A DNA stretch of 64,000 nucleotides, taken from contig NZ_FNBL01000003.1 of NCBI RefSeq assembly GCF_900102315.1, positions 340,968 to 404,967 of the forward strand, given 5' to 3'. Position numbers and translations under genes: made by a program. Origin of the DNA: Celeribacter baekdonensis. GTDB lineage: Bacteria > Pseudomonadota > Alphaproteobacteria > Rhodobacterales > Rhodobacteraceae. Within the stretch, counting starts at the first letter, position 1; each line of letters starts with the position of its first letter. Shown here piece after piece: positions 8,113 to 16,136 of the stretch. The notes beneath the pieces were generated by a model, which did not search any database, was not told where the DNA came from, and saw only the letters and a program-made list of their open reading frames with translations.

Positions 8113-9981
8113 ATGGCACAGTTACCAGTGATCGGTGCGTTGTGGATGGAAGGTCCGCTGAGTTACCTCGAACAGCTTTGTTTGAAATCCTTTGTCGATG
8201 CAGGGCATAAGGTCGTTCTTTATCATTACGGGCCGCTTGAAAACGTCCCAGAGGGGATCGAGCTTGGCGATGCCAATGATTTCCTGCCGCAGACGAATTT
8301 CCTGCAACATGAACGCACCGGCTCGCCTGCGCTGCATTCCGATCTCTTCCGCTATAAAATGTTGGAAAAAAGCGACAATGTGATCTGGGCTGACACAGAC
8401 GCCTATTGCATGCGCCCGTTTGAGACCAAGACCGGGCATTATTTCGGCTGGGAAAGTGACAAGCACATCAACGGTGGTGTGCTGGGTCTGCCGAAAGACA
8501 GCGATGCGTTGAAGGCGCTGTTGGAATTCACCTCCGACGAGTTTTCGATCCCAAGTTATTACGGCGAGAAATACCAAGCCGAGTTGGAACAGAAAAAGGC
8601 CGAGGGCACTCCGGTTCACGCCTCCGAACAGCCTTGGGGCGTGTGGGGGCCACATGCGGTCAGCCATTTCTTGCACCAAACCGGCGAAGAAAAATATGCT
8701 TTCCCACAGGAGGTGCTCTATCCGTTCACCTTCAAAGACCGCCGGATCATGTTGAAGCGCGACGTTGATGTGTCGCCCTATGTGACCGACAAAACCACCT
8801 CTGTGCACCTCTATGGCCGCCGGATGCGGATGCGTTTGATCGAGAAAGAGGGCGGCGCGCCGCACCCGAAATCCTTCCTCGCCTCGCTGTTGCGCAAACA
8901 TGACATTGATCCGGCCAAAGCGCCGATCATGACCCGTCACAAACCGCAGGTCGATGACGGTGCGGCCAAAGACACCGCCGCCAAAGACAACAAGGCGAAA
9001 CCGTCCGACCCCGCGCAGGGTTTGGTCATTGGTGACCCGGCCTTTATGGCGCGGATCGGTCTTGAGGCCCTCAAAGGTGACAAATCCTTCGGCCAAGTCG
9101 CCAAAGAATTTAAGGTCGACAACAAACTGGTCCGCGCCTGCCGCGACCGCATTCGCGACCATGCCAGCGACCTGTTTGTTCCGGTCGACGTGGGCGGTGT
9201 TTCCGCCTCCGATCTGATGGCGAATTACATCCATCGCCGGCATTTCCTGCAAACCGCGAACCTGTCGGCCTTTACCCCGCCGGGATCGAAGTTTTTGTTT
9301 ATGAAGACCTCAAAAGCGGCTTGTTCGACGGTGATGGCCACCTTGATCCGGCAAATGGCACGCGCTCGGGGCGACGAGGGAAACGGCGTGATGGAAACGC
9401 TGAATTCGGTCCATTCCCCGCCCGCCAATCTGGTGATGAGCGGTTTGAAAGCCCTGAATGAACAGATGATCATGGACGCTTTGGCGGACCCGGATGTGTT
9501 CAAATTCACCGTGATCCGCGACCCGATCAGCCGCACCGTGTCGGCCTGGGCCGATAAGATTGACGGCAATGAAAAAGAAAAAGGCCGCCTGATGCGCTAT
9601 CTTGGCCGTGACGAGAACAGCAATATCACGCTCAAACAATTCATCGCGCTTTTGGCCGAGGATGAGGGCGCGCGTGATCTGGACCGGCATTGGCGGCTTC
9701 AGCGCAAAGAGACCAGCTATGATTTGATCGACTATGATTACATCGGGCTGGTGGAAGAGATGGATGCGGCGATGGAGAAAATCGTTGGCACCTGTTTTGG
9801 TACAGAAGCTGCGGGGGAGATCGTCGACACAAGGCGCACCCTTGGCCACAAAACCAAATCCTCTGAGCTGATCAAGACCCTGTCTGCGAAGGATTTGAAA
9901 AATCTCGAAAAGGCCTTTGGCCCCGATTTCGAAATGTATGAAGAGGTCAAAGCCCGGCTGAGCCAATCCGCCGCCGCGTGA
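8113..9981 (+). CDS. Glycosyltransferase-sulfotransferase fusion protein
   Basis: A 622-residue fusion. Residues about 1-250 resemble GT32-type sugar transferases: HSDLFRYKML followed by the DxD site WADTDAYCMRPF and GGVLGLPK. Residues about 390-615 resemble sulfotransferases: KFLFMKTSKAACSTVMATL (5'-phosphosulfate-binding loop type) and FTVIRDPISRTVSAW (3'-phosphate site). Between them, residues about 310-355 (MARIGLEALKGDKSFGQV and onwards to SDLF) look like the helix-turn-helix of IS3-type OrfA proteins. The ATG at 8113 follows GGAAGGGA; an in-frame ATG at 8095 lacks a site. It could both glycosylate and sulfate a surface glycan; this is inference from the domains. Confidence 0.72.
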   Translation: MAQLPVIGALWMEGPLSYLEQLCLKSFVDAGHKVVLYHYGPLENVPEGIELGDANDFLPQTNFLQHERTGSPALHSDLFRYKMLEKSDNVIWADTDAYCMRPFETKTGHYFGWESDKHINGGVLGLPKDSDALKALLEFTSDEFSIPSYYGEKYQAELEQKKAEGTPVHASEQPWGVWGPHAVSHFLHQTGEEKYAFPQEVLYPFTFKDRRIMLKRDVDVSPYVTDKTTSVHLYGRRMRMRLIEKEGGAPHPKSFLASLLRKHDIDPAKAPIMTRHKPQVDDGAAKDTAAKDNKAKPSDPAQGLVIGDPAFMARIGLEALKGDKSFGQVAKEFKVDNKLVRACRDRIRDHASDLFVPVDVGGVSASDLMANYIHRRHFLQTANLSAFTPPGSKFLFMKTSKAACSTVMATLIRQMARARGDEGNGVMETLNSVHSPPANLVMSGLKALNEQMIMDALADPDVFKFTVIRDPISRTVSAWADKIDGNEKEKGRLMRYLGRDENSNITLKQFIALLAEDEGARDLDRHWRLQRKETSYDLIDYDYIGLVEEMDAAMEKIVGTCFGTEAAGEIVDTRRTLGHKTKSSELIKTLSAKDLKNLEKAFGPDFEMYEEVKARLSQSAAA

Positions 9982-10002
9982 TCAAATTCGTCAGAAACTG
10001 TC

Positions 10003-10036
10003 AAAACGGATCGGGGATCAATACCCGATCCGTTTT
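10003..10036. terminator. Bidirectional terminator
   Basis: A near-perfect hairpin, AAAACGGATCGGG paired with CCCGATCCGTTTT, lies between two convergent genes. It gives a T-rich 3' side on both strands. The last codons and stop of the AbrB-type gene (ends 10018) lie inside it. Confidence 0.8.
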
Positions 10037-11109
10037 GCGATTTTGGTCAACAGCGTTGGTGCCACGGCCACGATGATCACAATCCGCACGAGGTGATGGA
10101 TCGAAATATAGGCGACCTCCGCATTCATCGCCAAAGCCACCAAGGACATTTCGGTCAAGCCCCCCGGCGCATAGGCCAAAAGCACCTGTTCCACGCTTTG
10201 CCCGAACACGCTGTGAAACAGCATGGCCACCGTCAGCGACAGTGCCATCATCAAAAGCGTGCCCCCCAAAGTGAGCAACAGCGTTTCGGCGACAAGCCGC
10301 CCGCCTGCGCCTTTGAACCGCGCGCCCATGGACGAGCCAAGGATCACCTGCGCCGCCACAATGATCAGGGCCGGGGGCGAGGAATGGGTCAGCCCGGAAA
10401 TATGCGCGGCCGCTGACAGCACCAGCGGCCCCAAAAGTCCGGGCGCGGGCAGCCGCAATTTCTCGCCCATCCATGCGCCCAAAACCGCACAGCCGATCAG
10501 GATCAATGCGCTCAAAGCCGTCATCGACGTGGCCGGATCTGAGGCCAAGGACACGCCGCGCACCTCATAGCCCAGGATCACCCGAAACCACAGCGCGATG
10601 ATCGAGATCGACACGACGATCCGCCCGGCATGGGCCAGAATGATCCGCTTTTCATCGCCCCCGAGCGCGCCGCCAATCACCGTCATCTCGTTGAGGCCGC
10701 CGGGCATGGCGGAGAAAAACGCGGTGATCGGGTCAAGCCGCCCGACCTTGATATAAAATGGGACAACAAGCGCCGCAGCCATCGCCAGATAGACCGCAAG
10801 CCCCGCCAGGGAGAGGCCCCAACGCGCCAGATGGTGAAAGGTCTCGGGGGTGAAGCTTGACCCAAGCATGACGCCGATCACCGGGATCACGATCGGACGC
10901 AAGGCATTTGGCGCCTCAAGTGGCGCGCCCGCCATCACACAGGTGAAAATCACCAACATCGGCCCAAGCATCCACGGCAAGGGCAAATGTGCCAGGTAAA
11001 ACCCGGTGCCGCCCGCCGCACCGAGGCACAGGGTCAGCACGATCAGCGCAAGACGTTTGGGGTCGGGGCGTATGGGGGATGGGGGTATGGGAGATGGGCG
11101 TTGGGGCAA
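10018..11109 (-). CDS. AbrB-type membrane protein (AmoA-like duplication family)
   Basis: A 363-residue integral membrane protein with about ten hydrophobic segments arranged as an internal duplication; both halves carry the same pattern (GGTGFYLAHLPLPWMLGPML and later GEKLRLPAPGLLGPLVLSA, plus AMPGGLNEMTVIG and YAPGGLTEMSLVA). That paired PGGLxEM motif is typical of the family annotated as AbrB or ammonia-monooxygenase-like membrane proteins; despite the name it is unrelated to AbrB DNA-binding proteins. The transported substrate is not known. It diverges from phnC, with 232 bases between them. Confidence 0.85.
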   Translation of the reverse strand: MPQRPSPIPPSPIRPDPKRLALIVLTLCLGAAGGTGFYLAHLPLPWMLGPMLVIFTCVMAGAPLEAPNALRPIVIPVIGVMLGSSFTPETFHHLARWGLSLAGLAVYLAMAAALVVPFYIKVGRLDPITAFFSAMPGGLNEMTVIGGALGGDEKRIILAHAGRIVVSISIIALWFRVILGYEVRGVSLASDPATSMTALSALILIGCAVLGAWMGEKLRLPAPGLLGPLVLSAAAHISGLTHSSPPALIIVAAQVILGSSMGARFKGAGGRLVAETLLLTLGGTLLMMALSLTVAMLFHSVFGQSVEQVLLAYAPGGLTEMSLVALAMNAEVAYISIHHLVRIVIIVAVAPTLLTKIAKRIGY

Positions 11110-11259
11110 GGTAGCAACCTAGGCTCTATTCGGTTAGGGGCACCATACTGTGCTCAGGGCGTGGAGCAAGGCGGGCTACACGGTTTTTGCGCACATGGGT
11201 TCTGCGTGATCTGCGATTTTTGGCGCAGAGGCGCGAAAAAGAAAAAGAGGGGCAGGGGG

Positions 11260-11288
11260 CTGTTACAAATCTTTTGCCAGAGCGTCAC
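11260..11288 (+). promoter_or_regulatory. Candidate Pho box before phnC
   Basis: Three 7-bp direct repeats with 4-bp spacers (11-bp period): CTGTTAC-aaat-CTTTTGC-caga-GCGTCAC. This matches PhoB binding sites (CTGTCAT-like units every 11 bp). It lies 53 bases before the phnC ATG, with a T-rich possible -10 near 11310. Confidence 0.65.
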
Positions 11289-11341
11289 AAAGCGGTTTCA
11301 GACTCTGTGCTTTATCCCCGCAACGAAATGAGGGGATCAGA

Positions 11342-12166
11342 ATGCTCGAAGTCAAAGGCCTGACAAAGCGGTTTGGTGGCAACATCGCCGTGGACAACGT
11401 CAGCTTTACCGTGGACCGCCCGATGATGATCGGTATCATTGGCCGCTCCGGTGCGGGCAAATCGACCTTTTTGCGCATGATGAACCGGCTGACCGAGGCG
11501 TCTGAGGGTGTATTGGCCTTTGAGGGGCGCAATGTGTTGCCGCTTGTGGGGAAGGCCAAGCGCGAGTGGCAATCGACCTGCGCGATGATTTTCCAACAGT
11601 TCAACCTTGTGCCGCGCATGGATGTGGTTTCGAACGTGCTGCATGGCACGTTGGGCCGCCGCTCGACCTTGGCGACGATGTTCAACCTCTATCCCGAAAG
11701 CGACATCCACCAAGCCATCGACATTCTCGACCGTCTGGGCATCGCCCAACACGCCGAGAAACGCGCCGAGGCGCTGTCGGGTGGTCAACAACAACGGGTC
11801 GCGATTGCGCGCGCGTTGATGCAAGACCCGAAAGTGATCTTGGCCGATGAACCCATCGCCTCGCTCGATCCGATGAATGCGCAAACCGTGATGGAAGCGC
11901 TCAGGCGCATCCATGACGAAGACGGGCGCATGGTCATCGCCAACCTGCACACGCTCGATACTGCGCGGCGCTATTGCGACCGCATCATCGGGATGCGTGA
12001 CGGGCGCGTCGTGTTTGACGGAACCCCCGCACAGCTCACAACCGGTGTGGCGCGCGACATTTATGGCGCGGGCGCGGATTTTTCCGAGGCTGCCACATCC
12101 ACCGAAATTCGCGATCACCACGACATTGAAGCGGCCGAAATCCGCAATGCCGAAGTCGCGATCTAA
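11342..12166 (+). CDS. phnC: Phosphonate ABC transporter, ATP-binding protein
   Basis: Energises phosphonate import at the inner membrane. The 274-residue sequence has Walker [10 protein letters not shown]-loop in MIFQQFNL, signature [15 protein letters not shown], Walker [13 protein letters not shown] and a switch His in NLHTLD. PhnC-type details include [10 protein letters not shown] and the spacing of TFLRMMNRL. It is the first gene of phnCDEE and lies behind a candidate Pho box. GAGGGGATCAGA before the ATG serves as ribosome site. The C-terminal tail after about residue 250 is acidic and variable. Confidence 0.95.
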   Translation: MLEVKGLTKRFGGNIAVDNVSFTVDRPMMIGIIGRSGAGKSTFLRMMNRLTEASEGVLAFEGRNVLPLVGKAKREWQSTCAMIFQQFNLVPRMDVVSNVLHGTLGRRSTLATMFNLYPESDIHQAIDILDRLGIAQHAEKRAEALSGGQQQRVAIARALMQDPKVILADEPIASLDPMNAQTVMEALRRIHDEDGRMVIANLHTLDTARRYCDRIIGMRDGRVVFDGTPAQLTTGVARDIYGAGADFSEAATSTEIRDHHDIEAAEIRNAEVAI

Positions 12167-12180
12167 CCGCTTTCATCCCC

Positions 12181-12209
12181 GCCCGCCTTTCACCGAACCT
12201 TTGGCGGGC
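12181..12209 (+). other. Intercistronic hairpin between phnC and phnD
   Basis: GCCCGCC pairs with GGCGGGC around a 15-base loop, 21 bases before phnD. There is no T-run. It may stabilise or process the mRNA so that the binding protein is made in excess. Confidence 0.5.
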
Positions 12210-12229
12210 AATACAACCTGGAGAAACAG

Positions 12230-13135
12230 ATGAAACACCTGCTTGCTGCTGTTCTTGCGACCACCGCCCTTGTTGGCGCGGCGCATGCTCAAGAGATCAA
12301 AGAATTCAACATCGGCCTTTTGGGTGGCGAAAACGCCCAAGACCGTTTGAATTCCAACGAATGCCTGCGCGCCTATGCCGAAGAGGCCCTTGGCGTTCCG
12401 GTCAAACTTTTTGCCCCCGCCGATTATAACGGCGTGATGCAGGGCCTTTTGGGCGGCACCATCGACATGGCTTGGCTCGGCGCGTCCTCCTACGCTGGCA
12501 TCTACATCCAAGACCCTGAGGCTGTTGAGCCCGTGCTCATCAAAATCAACATGGATGGGTCCTACGGCTACCACTCCATCGGTTTCGCACGCAAAGACTC
12601 CGGCATCACCTCGCTTGACGATATGGCTGGCAAGAGCTTTGGTTTCGGTGATCCGAACTCCACCTCCGGCTACCTGATCCCCTCCATCGAGATCCCGCAG
12701 TACAAAGATGGTATCACCATGGAGTCCGGCGACTATTTCGGTGAGGTCAAATTCACCGGCGGTCACGAACAGACCATCGTTGCCGTCAACAATGGCGACA
12801 TCGACGCTGGCGTGACCTGGGCCGATGGCCAAGGCGCATGGGAAGATGGGTACAACTCCGGTGCGTTCCGCAAGGCGGTTGACGCGGGTCTTGTGGACAT
12901 GAACGATTTTGTGGAAATCTGGCGTTCCAAACCGATCCCTGAGGGTCCGGTTGTGCTGCGCAAATCTTTGCCGGCTGATGCCAAAGCCACCATGACCGCG
13001 CTGGTCGAAAATATGATCAACACCGACGCCGATTGCACCTACGGCATGGCCGCAGGCGAAACTCTGGGCTTCCAGCCGATCACCCATGCCGCCTACGAAT
13101 CCATCGTGGCCGCACGTCTGTCGAAAGCCAACTGA
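12230..13135 (+). CDS. phnD: Phosphonate ABC transporter, periplasmic binding protein
   Basis: Binds phosphonates in the periplasm for PhnCEE. The 301-residue precursor has a Sec signal peptide (MKHLLAAVLATTALVGAAHA, cleavage near residue 20-21). The mature part contains the PhnD/SsuA-type features: GGTIDMAWLGASSYA, SFGFGDPNSTSGYLIPS (the phosphate-contacting SxSTSG loop) and AGVTWADGQ. Ribosome site GGAG sits seven bases upstream. A terminator-like hairpin follows immediately, which usually keeps binding-protein mRNA levels above those of the permease genes. Confidence 0.95.
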   Translation: MKHLLAAVLATTALVGAAHAQEIKEFNIGLLGGENAQDRLNSNECLRAYAEEALGVPVKLFAPADYNGVMQGLLGGTIDMAWLGASSYAGIYIQDPEAVEPVLIKINMDGSYGYHSIGFARKDSGITSLDDMAGKSFGFGDPNSTSGYLIPSIEIPQYKDGITMESGDYFGEVKFTGGHEQTIVAVNNGDIDAGVTWADGQGAWEDGYNSGAFRKAVDAGLVDMNDFVEIWRSKPIPEGPVVLRKSLPADAKATMTALVENMINTDADCTYGMAAGETLGFQPITHAAYESIVAARLSKAN

Positions 13136-13153
13136 GATCATTTGATCTGATCT

Positions 13154-13184
13154 AGACCCCGCGCTTTGGTGCGGGGTCTTTTTA
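13154..13184 (+). terminator. Intra-operon terminator after phnD
   Basis: AGACCCCGC and GCGGGGTCT pair, followed by TTTTTA. It lies between phnD and phnE, and the next ribosome site starts directly after it, so partial read-through is expected. Confidence 0.8.
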
Positions 13185-13198
13185 CAAGGACCTCCCAC

Positions 13199-14074
13199 AT
13201 GGCCGATCTCTCCGCTGCGCCCCTGGACGCGACGCGCGCTCATTATCTTGCGCTGACCCGTCAACGCCGTCTTTATGGCGGGATCATGCTTTTGGTCTTT
13301 GTCCTGCTGATGGCCTCCGGTTTTGGCATCGCCAATGACCGCAACGCCGGTGGATTTTTGCCCGGCTTGCCGCATATTTTCGACTTTCCTGCCGGGGTGA
13401 TATCCGAAGCTTGGACCAAACGCGCCAACTTGCCGGATCATTTGAGAAACGCCCTCCCGGCGCTGGTGGAGACCATCAATATCGCCGCTGTCGCCACATT
13501 GTTTGGCGCGTTTTTTGCCATTCTCTTGTCGATGTTCGCCACGCGCGGTCTCGCGCCTTGGCCGCGTCTGATTCCGGTGTTTCGCCGGATAATGGACCTG
13601 ATGCGCGCCGTGCCGGAGATTGTCATCGCGCTTGTGTTGATTTTCGTTTTGGGCGGCGGGCCGGTGCCTGCGGCCATCGCGATTGCCTTTCACACCGTCG
13701 GGGCGCTGGGCAAGCTGTTCTCCGAGGTCAATGAAAATGCCGATCAAAAGCCGCTTGAAGGTCTCGCCTCTGTCGGCGCGATCTGGCCGCAGCGGATGCT
13801 TTTGGGCCTTGTCCCACAGGTCGCGCCCAACTGGTTTTCCTACGCCCTTCTGCGTTTTGAGATCAACATTCGTGCCTCCGCGATCCTTGGCTTTGTCGGT
13901 GCGGGCGGCATTGGGTATGAGCTTAAAAACGCGATTTCCTGGGGGCAGGGCAAGTTCGACGAAGCGGCTGCGGTCTTTATCCTGTTGTTCCTGACCATCG
14001 TGTTTTTCGATCAACTTTCGTCTTATGTGCGCAACCGTCTGACCTATGGATCTGACAAAGGAGCCGGCAAATGA
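13199..14074 (+). CDS. phnE: Phosphonate ABC transporter permease, first PhnE
   Basis: One of two membrane permeases for phosphonate uptake. The 291-residue protein has about six membrane segments and the binding-protein-dependent permease signature: LGKLFSEVNENADQKPLEG then VGAIWPQ (the EAA loop that docks on PhnC). The ATG at 13199 is used because AAGGACC lies close upstream; an earlier frame start at 13166 lies inside the terminator. It overlaps the second permease gene by ATGA, so the two are translated together as a likely heterodimer. Confidence 0.93.
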   Translation: MADLSAAPLDATRAHYLALTRQRRLYGGIMLLVFVLLMASGFGIANDRNAGGFLPGLPHIFDFPAGVISEAWTKRANLPDHLRNALPALVETINIAAVATLFGAFFAILLSMFATRGLAPWPRLIPVFRRIMDLMRAVPEIVIALVLIFVLGGGPVPAAIAIAFHTVGALGKLFSEVNENADQKPLEGLASVGAIWPQRMLLGLVPQVAPNWFSYALLRFEINIRASAILGFVGAGGIGYELKNAISWGQGKFDEAAAVFILLFLTIVFFDQLSSYVRNRLTYGSDKGAGK

Positions 14075-15399
14075 GCTTTGTGTCCCCCTCTGACGATCCG
14101 CGACATATGCACAACCGCGCCGCCGCGATGATCGCCCGCAAACGGCTTTTGACCTTTGTCGCGCCGCTTTTTGTCTTGGGCTATTTCGTCTATATTTTCT
14201 TCGCCTTCGACATCATGGGACTGGCTGAGCGCGCCCGGCTTGATAATGCGGTGACGCTGGTTTCGGACACTTATAGCTACAAAACCGTGGTCGAGCGCAA
14301 CAACCGGACTGGCGAAATCGGGGTCGCGGTGGAGGGCGAGCGCAAGGGCACCTATGACGCCAGCAACTATCCCGGTTGGGTCACGGTCGGCGAGGACGCC
14401 GCCTTGATCACACTTGATGATGGTGGCACGATTGAGATCGTGGGTGACATTGTGCGCTATGACGTGCCGGGGTTTGGCGTTGTTGAGGCGACTCAAAACC
14501 GCACCGATGGCGTGAAGCTCAATCTTGATACCGCGGATTTGCCGGACTGGATTTCCTATTCCAAAACCCGCGTGACCATCACCACAGATGCGGCGCGCCT
14601 GTCCCTGACCAAAGCCCGCACCGAGGTCTTTGTCTATGACTTCGGCTGGGAGCTGTTCTGGGTCACGTTGGATAGCCCTTATTCGGGTCACTCGCTGATG
14701 GAGGTCCTCACCGGGCCGCAACTCGACCCGACCCGTCCGAACATCGCAGGCGCATGGCATGACTTTTGGAACAACGCCATTTGGCGTCATGGCGAGACCG
14801 CATGGGCGCTGTTCGAAACTATCTTGATGGCCTTTCTCGGCACCTTTGGCGCGGCTATCGTTGCGCTGCCCCTCGCTTTCATGGCGGCCAAAAACTTTGC
14901 GCCCTTTATGGCGGTGCGGATGCTGGCGCGGCGGCTGTTTGACTTTCTGCGTGGCGTCGATGGCTTGATCTGGACCATCCTTTTGTCCCGCGCCTTTGGC
15001 CCCGGTCCGATGACGGGCGCTTTGGCGATGCTGTTCACCGACACCGGCTCTTTCGGCAAACTGTTTTCCGAAGCTTTGGAAAACGTTGACAGCAAACAGA
15101 TCGAAGGCATTGCCTCCACAGGTGCCAAACCCATGCAGCGCTACCGTTTCGGCGTGATCCCGCAAATCGTTCCCGTGCTCTTGTCACAAGTGCTCTATTT
15201 CCTCGAATCCAACACCCGTTCGGCCACCATCATTGGCGCGATCACCGGAGGGGGTATCGGGCTTTTGCTGACCCAAGCCATGATCACCCAAAAGGATTGG
15301 GAAGAGGTCACCTATTACATCATTCTCATCATCTTGATGGTGATGGGGATGGACACGATCTCAAGCTGGCTGCGGCGCAAATTGATCAAGGGCGACTGA
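14071..15399 (+). CDS. phnE: Phosphonate ABC transporter permease, second PhnE
   Basis: A 442-residue permease with the same EAA-type loop (FGKLFSEALENVDSKQIEGIASTGA) as the first PhnE. It is longer than usual because of an insertion of about 160 residues between the first membrane span (about 27-50) and the next (about 240), which should face the periplasm. That extension is seen in other alphaproteobacterial second PhnE proteins; it may contact PhnD, which is my inference. Start ATG overlaps the previous stop by four bases. Confidence 0.92.
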   Translation: MSFVSPSDDPRHMHNRAAAMIARKRLLTFVAPLFVLGYFVYIFFAFDIMGLAERARLDNAVTLVSDTYSYKTVVERNNRTGEIGVAVEGERKGTYDASNYPGWVTVGEDAALITLDDGGTIEIVGDIVRYDVPGFGVVEATQNRTDGVKLNLDTADLPDWISYSKTRVTITTDAARLSLTKARTEVFVYDFGWELFWVTLDSPYSGHSLMEVLTGPQLDPTRPNIAGAWHDFWNNAIWRHGETAWALFETILMAFLGTFGAAIVALPLAFMAAKNFAPFMAVRMLARRLFDFLRGVDGLIWTILLSRAFGPGPMTGALAMLFTDTGSFGKLFSEALENVDSKQIEGIASTGAKPMQRYRFGVIPQIVPVLLSQVLYFLESNTRSATIIGAITGGGIGLLLTQAMITQKDWEEVTYYIILIILMVMGMDTISSWLRRKLIKGD

Positions 15400-15456
15400 G
15401 TATTTGATCTGCAATGAAGACAGCACTTGCAGTCTTTATCGCGATTAAAATACTCC
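15399..15456. repeat. Inverted repeat after phnE
   Basis: GAGTATTT at 15399 and AAATACTC at 15449 flank an inner AAGAC/GTCTT hairpin followed by TTTAT. It may act as a weak terminator; similar GAGTATTT/AAATACTC ends occur often between genes of this bacterial group, as far as I recall. Confidence 0.4.
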
Positions 15457-15491
15457 CGCCGGAGGCATCCGCGATTTCAACGAGGTAAACC

Positions 15492-16106
15492 ATGCCAAAA
15501 CTCAGCGCCACCGCCCCCTTTGTCCATGACGGAGCCGAGGTGACCCGTTCGACCTTTGGTGCCTATTGCGAGGTTGGAAAAGGCGCGCGGGTGTCGAATT
15601 CGGAGTTCATGGATTACGCCTATTGCGATCAATATGCCGACATCGCCAACACCACTTTGGGCAAGTTTGCCAATATCGCCGCCTTCACCAGAATCGGCCC
15701 CACCGATCACCCCTATAAAAACGCCTCGCTGCATCATTTTCTCTACCGCTCGTCTTACTATTGGGAGGATGTCGAGGATGATCCGGCCTTCTTTGCCGCG
15801 CGCTCTGCCCGGCGCTCGACCATCGGTCACGACACATGGATCGGCCATGGCGCGATCATCAAACCCGAGGTGAGCATCGGCAACGGTGCCATCGTGGCCT
15901 CGGGTGCTGTGGTGACCAAAGATGTCGCGCCCTATATGATTGTCGCGGGTGTGCCCGCCACGCCGCTGCGCGCGCGCTACCCGGACGGGATCGCCGAGCG
16001 GATGGAGGCCTTGGCGTGGTGGGATTGGAGCCATGCGGCGCTGAAGCGCGCGCTTGCCGATTTCCGGGCGTTGCCTGCCGAGGCGTTTCTTGAGAAATAC
16101 GAATAG
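15492..16106 (+). CDS. Hexapeptide-repeat acyltransferase of phosphonate cluster
   Basis: A 204-residue left-handed beta-helix protein with repeating hexads (for example STIGHDTWIGHGAIIKPEVS and IGNGAIVASGAVVTKDV) and the typical ending YMIVAGVPATPLRARYP of CoA-dependent acetyltransferases. Proteins of this type recur next to phn genes and are catalogued as phosphonate-cluster hexapeptide transferases. It probably acetylates an aminophosphonate or intermediate, replacing PhnO, which I do not see in the window; that role is inferred. Ribosome site GAGGT lies seven bases before the ATG. It follows the permease gene by 92 bases. Confidence 0.83.
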   Translation: MPKLSATAPFVHDGAEVTRSTFGAYCEVGKGARVSNSEFMDYAYCDQYADIANTTLGKFANIAAFTRIGPTDHPYKNASLHHFLYRSSYYWEDVEDDPAFFAARSARRSTIGHDTWIGHGAIIKPEVSIGNGAIVASGAVVTKDVAPYMIVAGVPATPLRARYPDGIAERMEALAWWDWSHAALKRALADFRALPAEAFLEKYE

Positions 16107-16136
16107 ACGGAGGGGTAGGCGGACAGGCGCGCGGAT

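Noticed and set aside
12173..14014. 613-codon minus-strand open frame
   Set aside because: Covers phnD and phnE on the other strand; both of those have strong family evidence.
14044..15165. 373-codon minus-strand open frame
   Set aside because: Antisense to the second phnE, with His/Gly/Arg-rich composition typical of GC-rich shadow frames.
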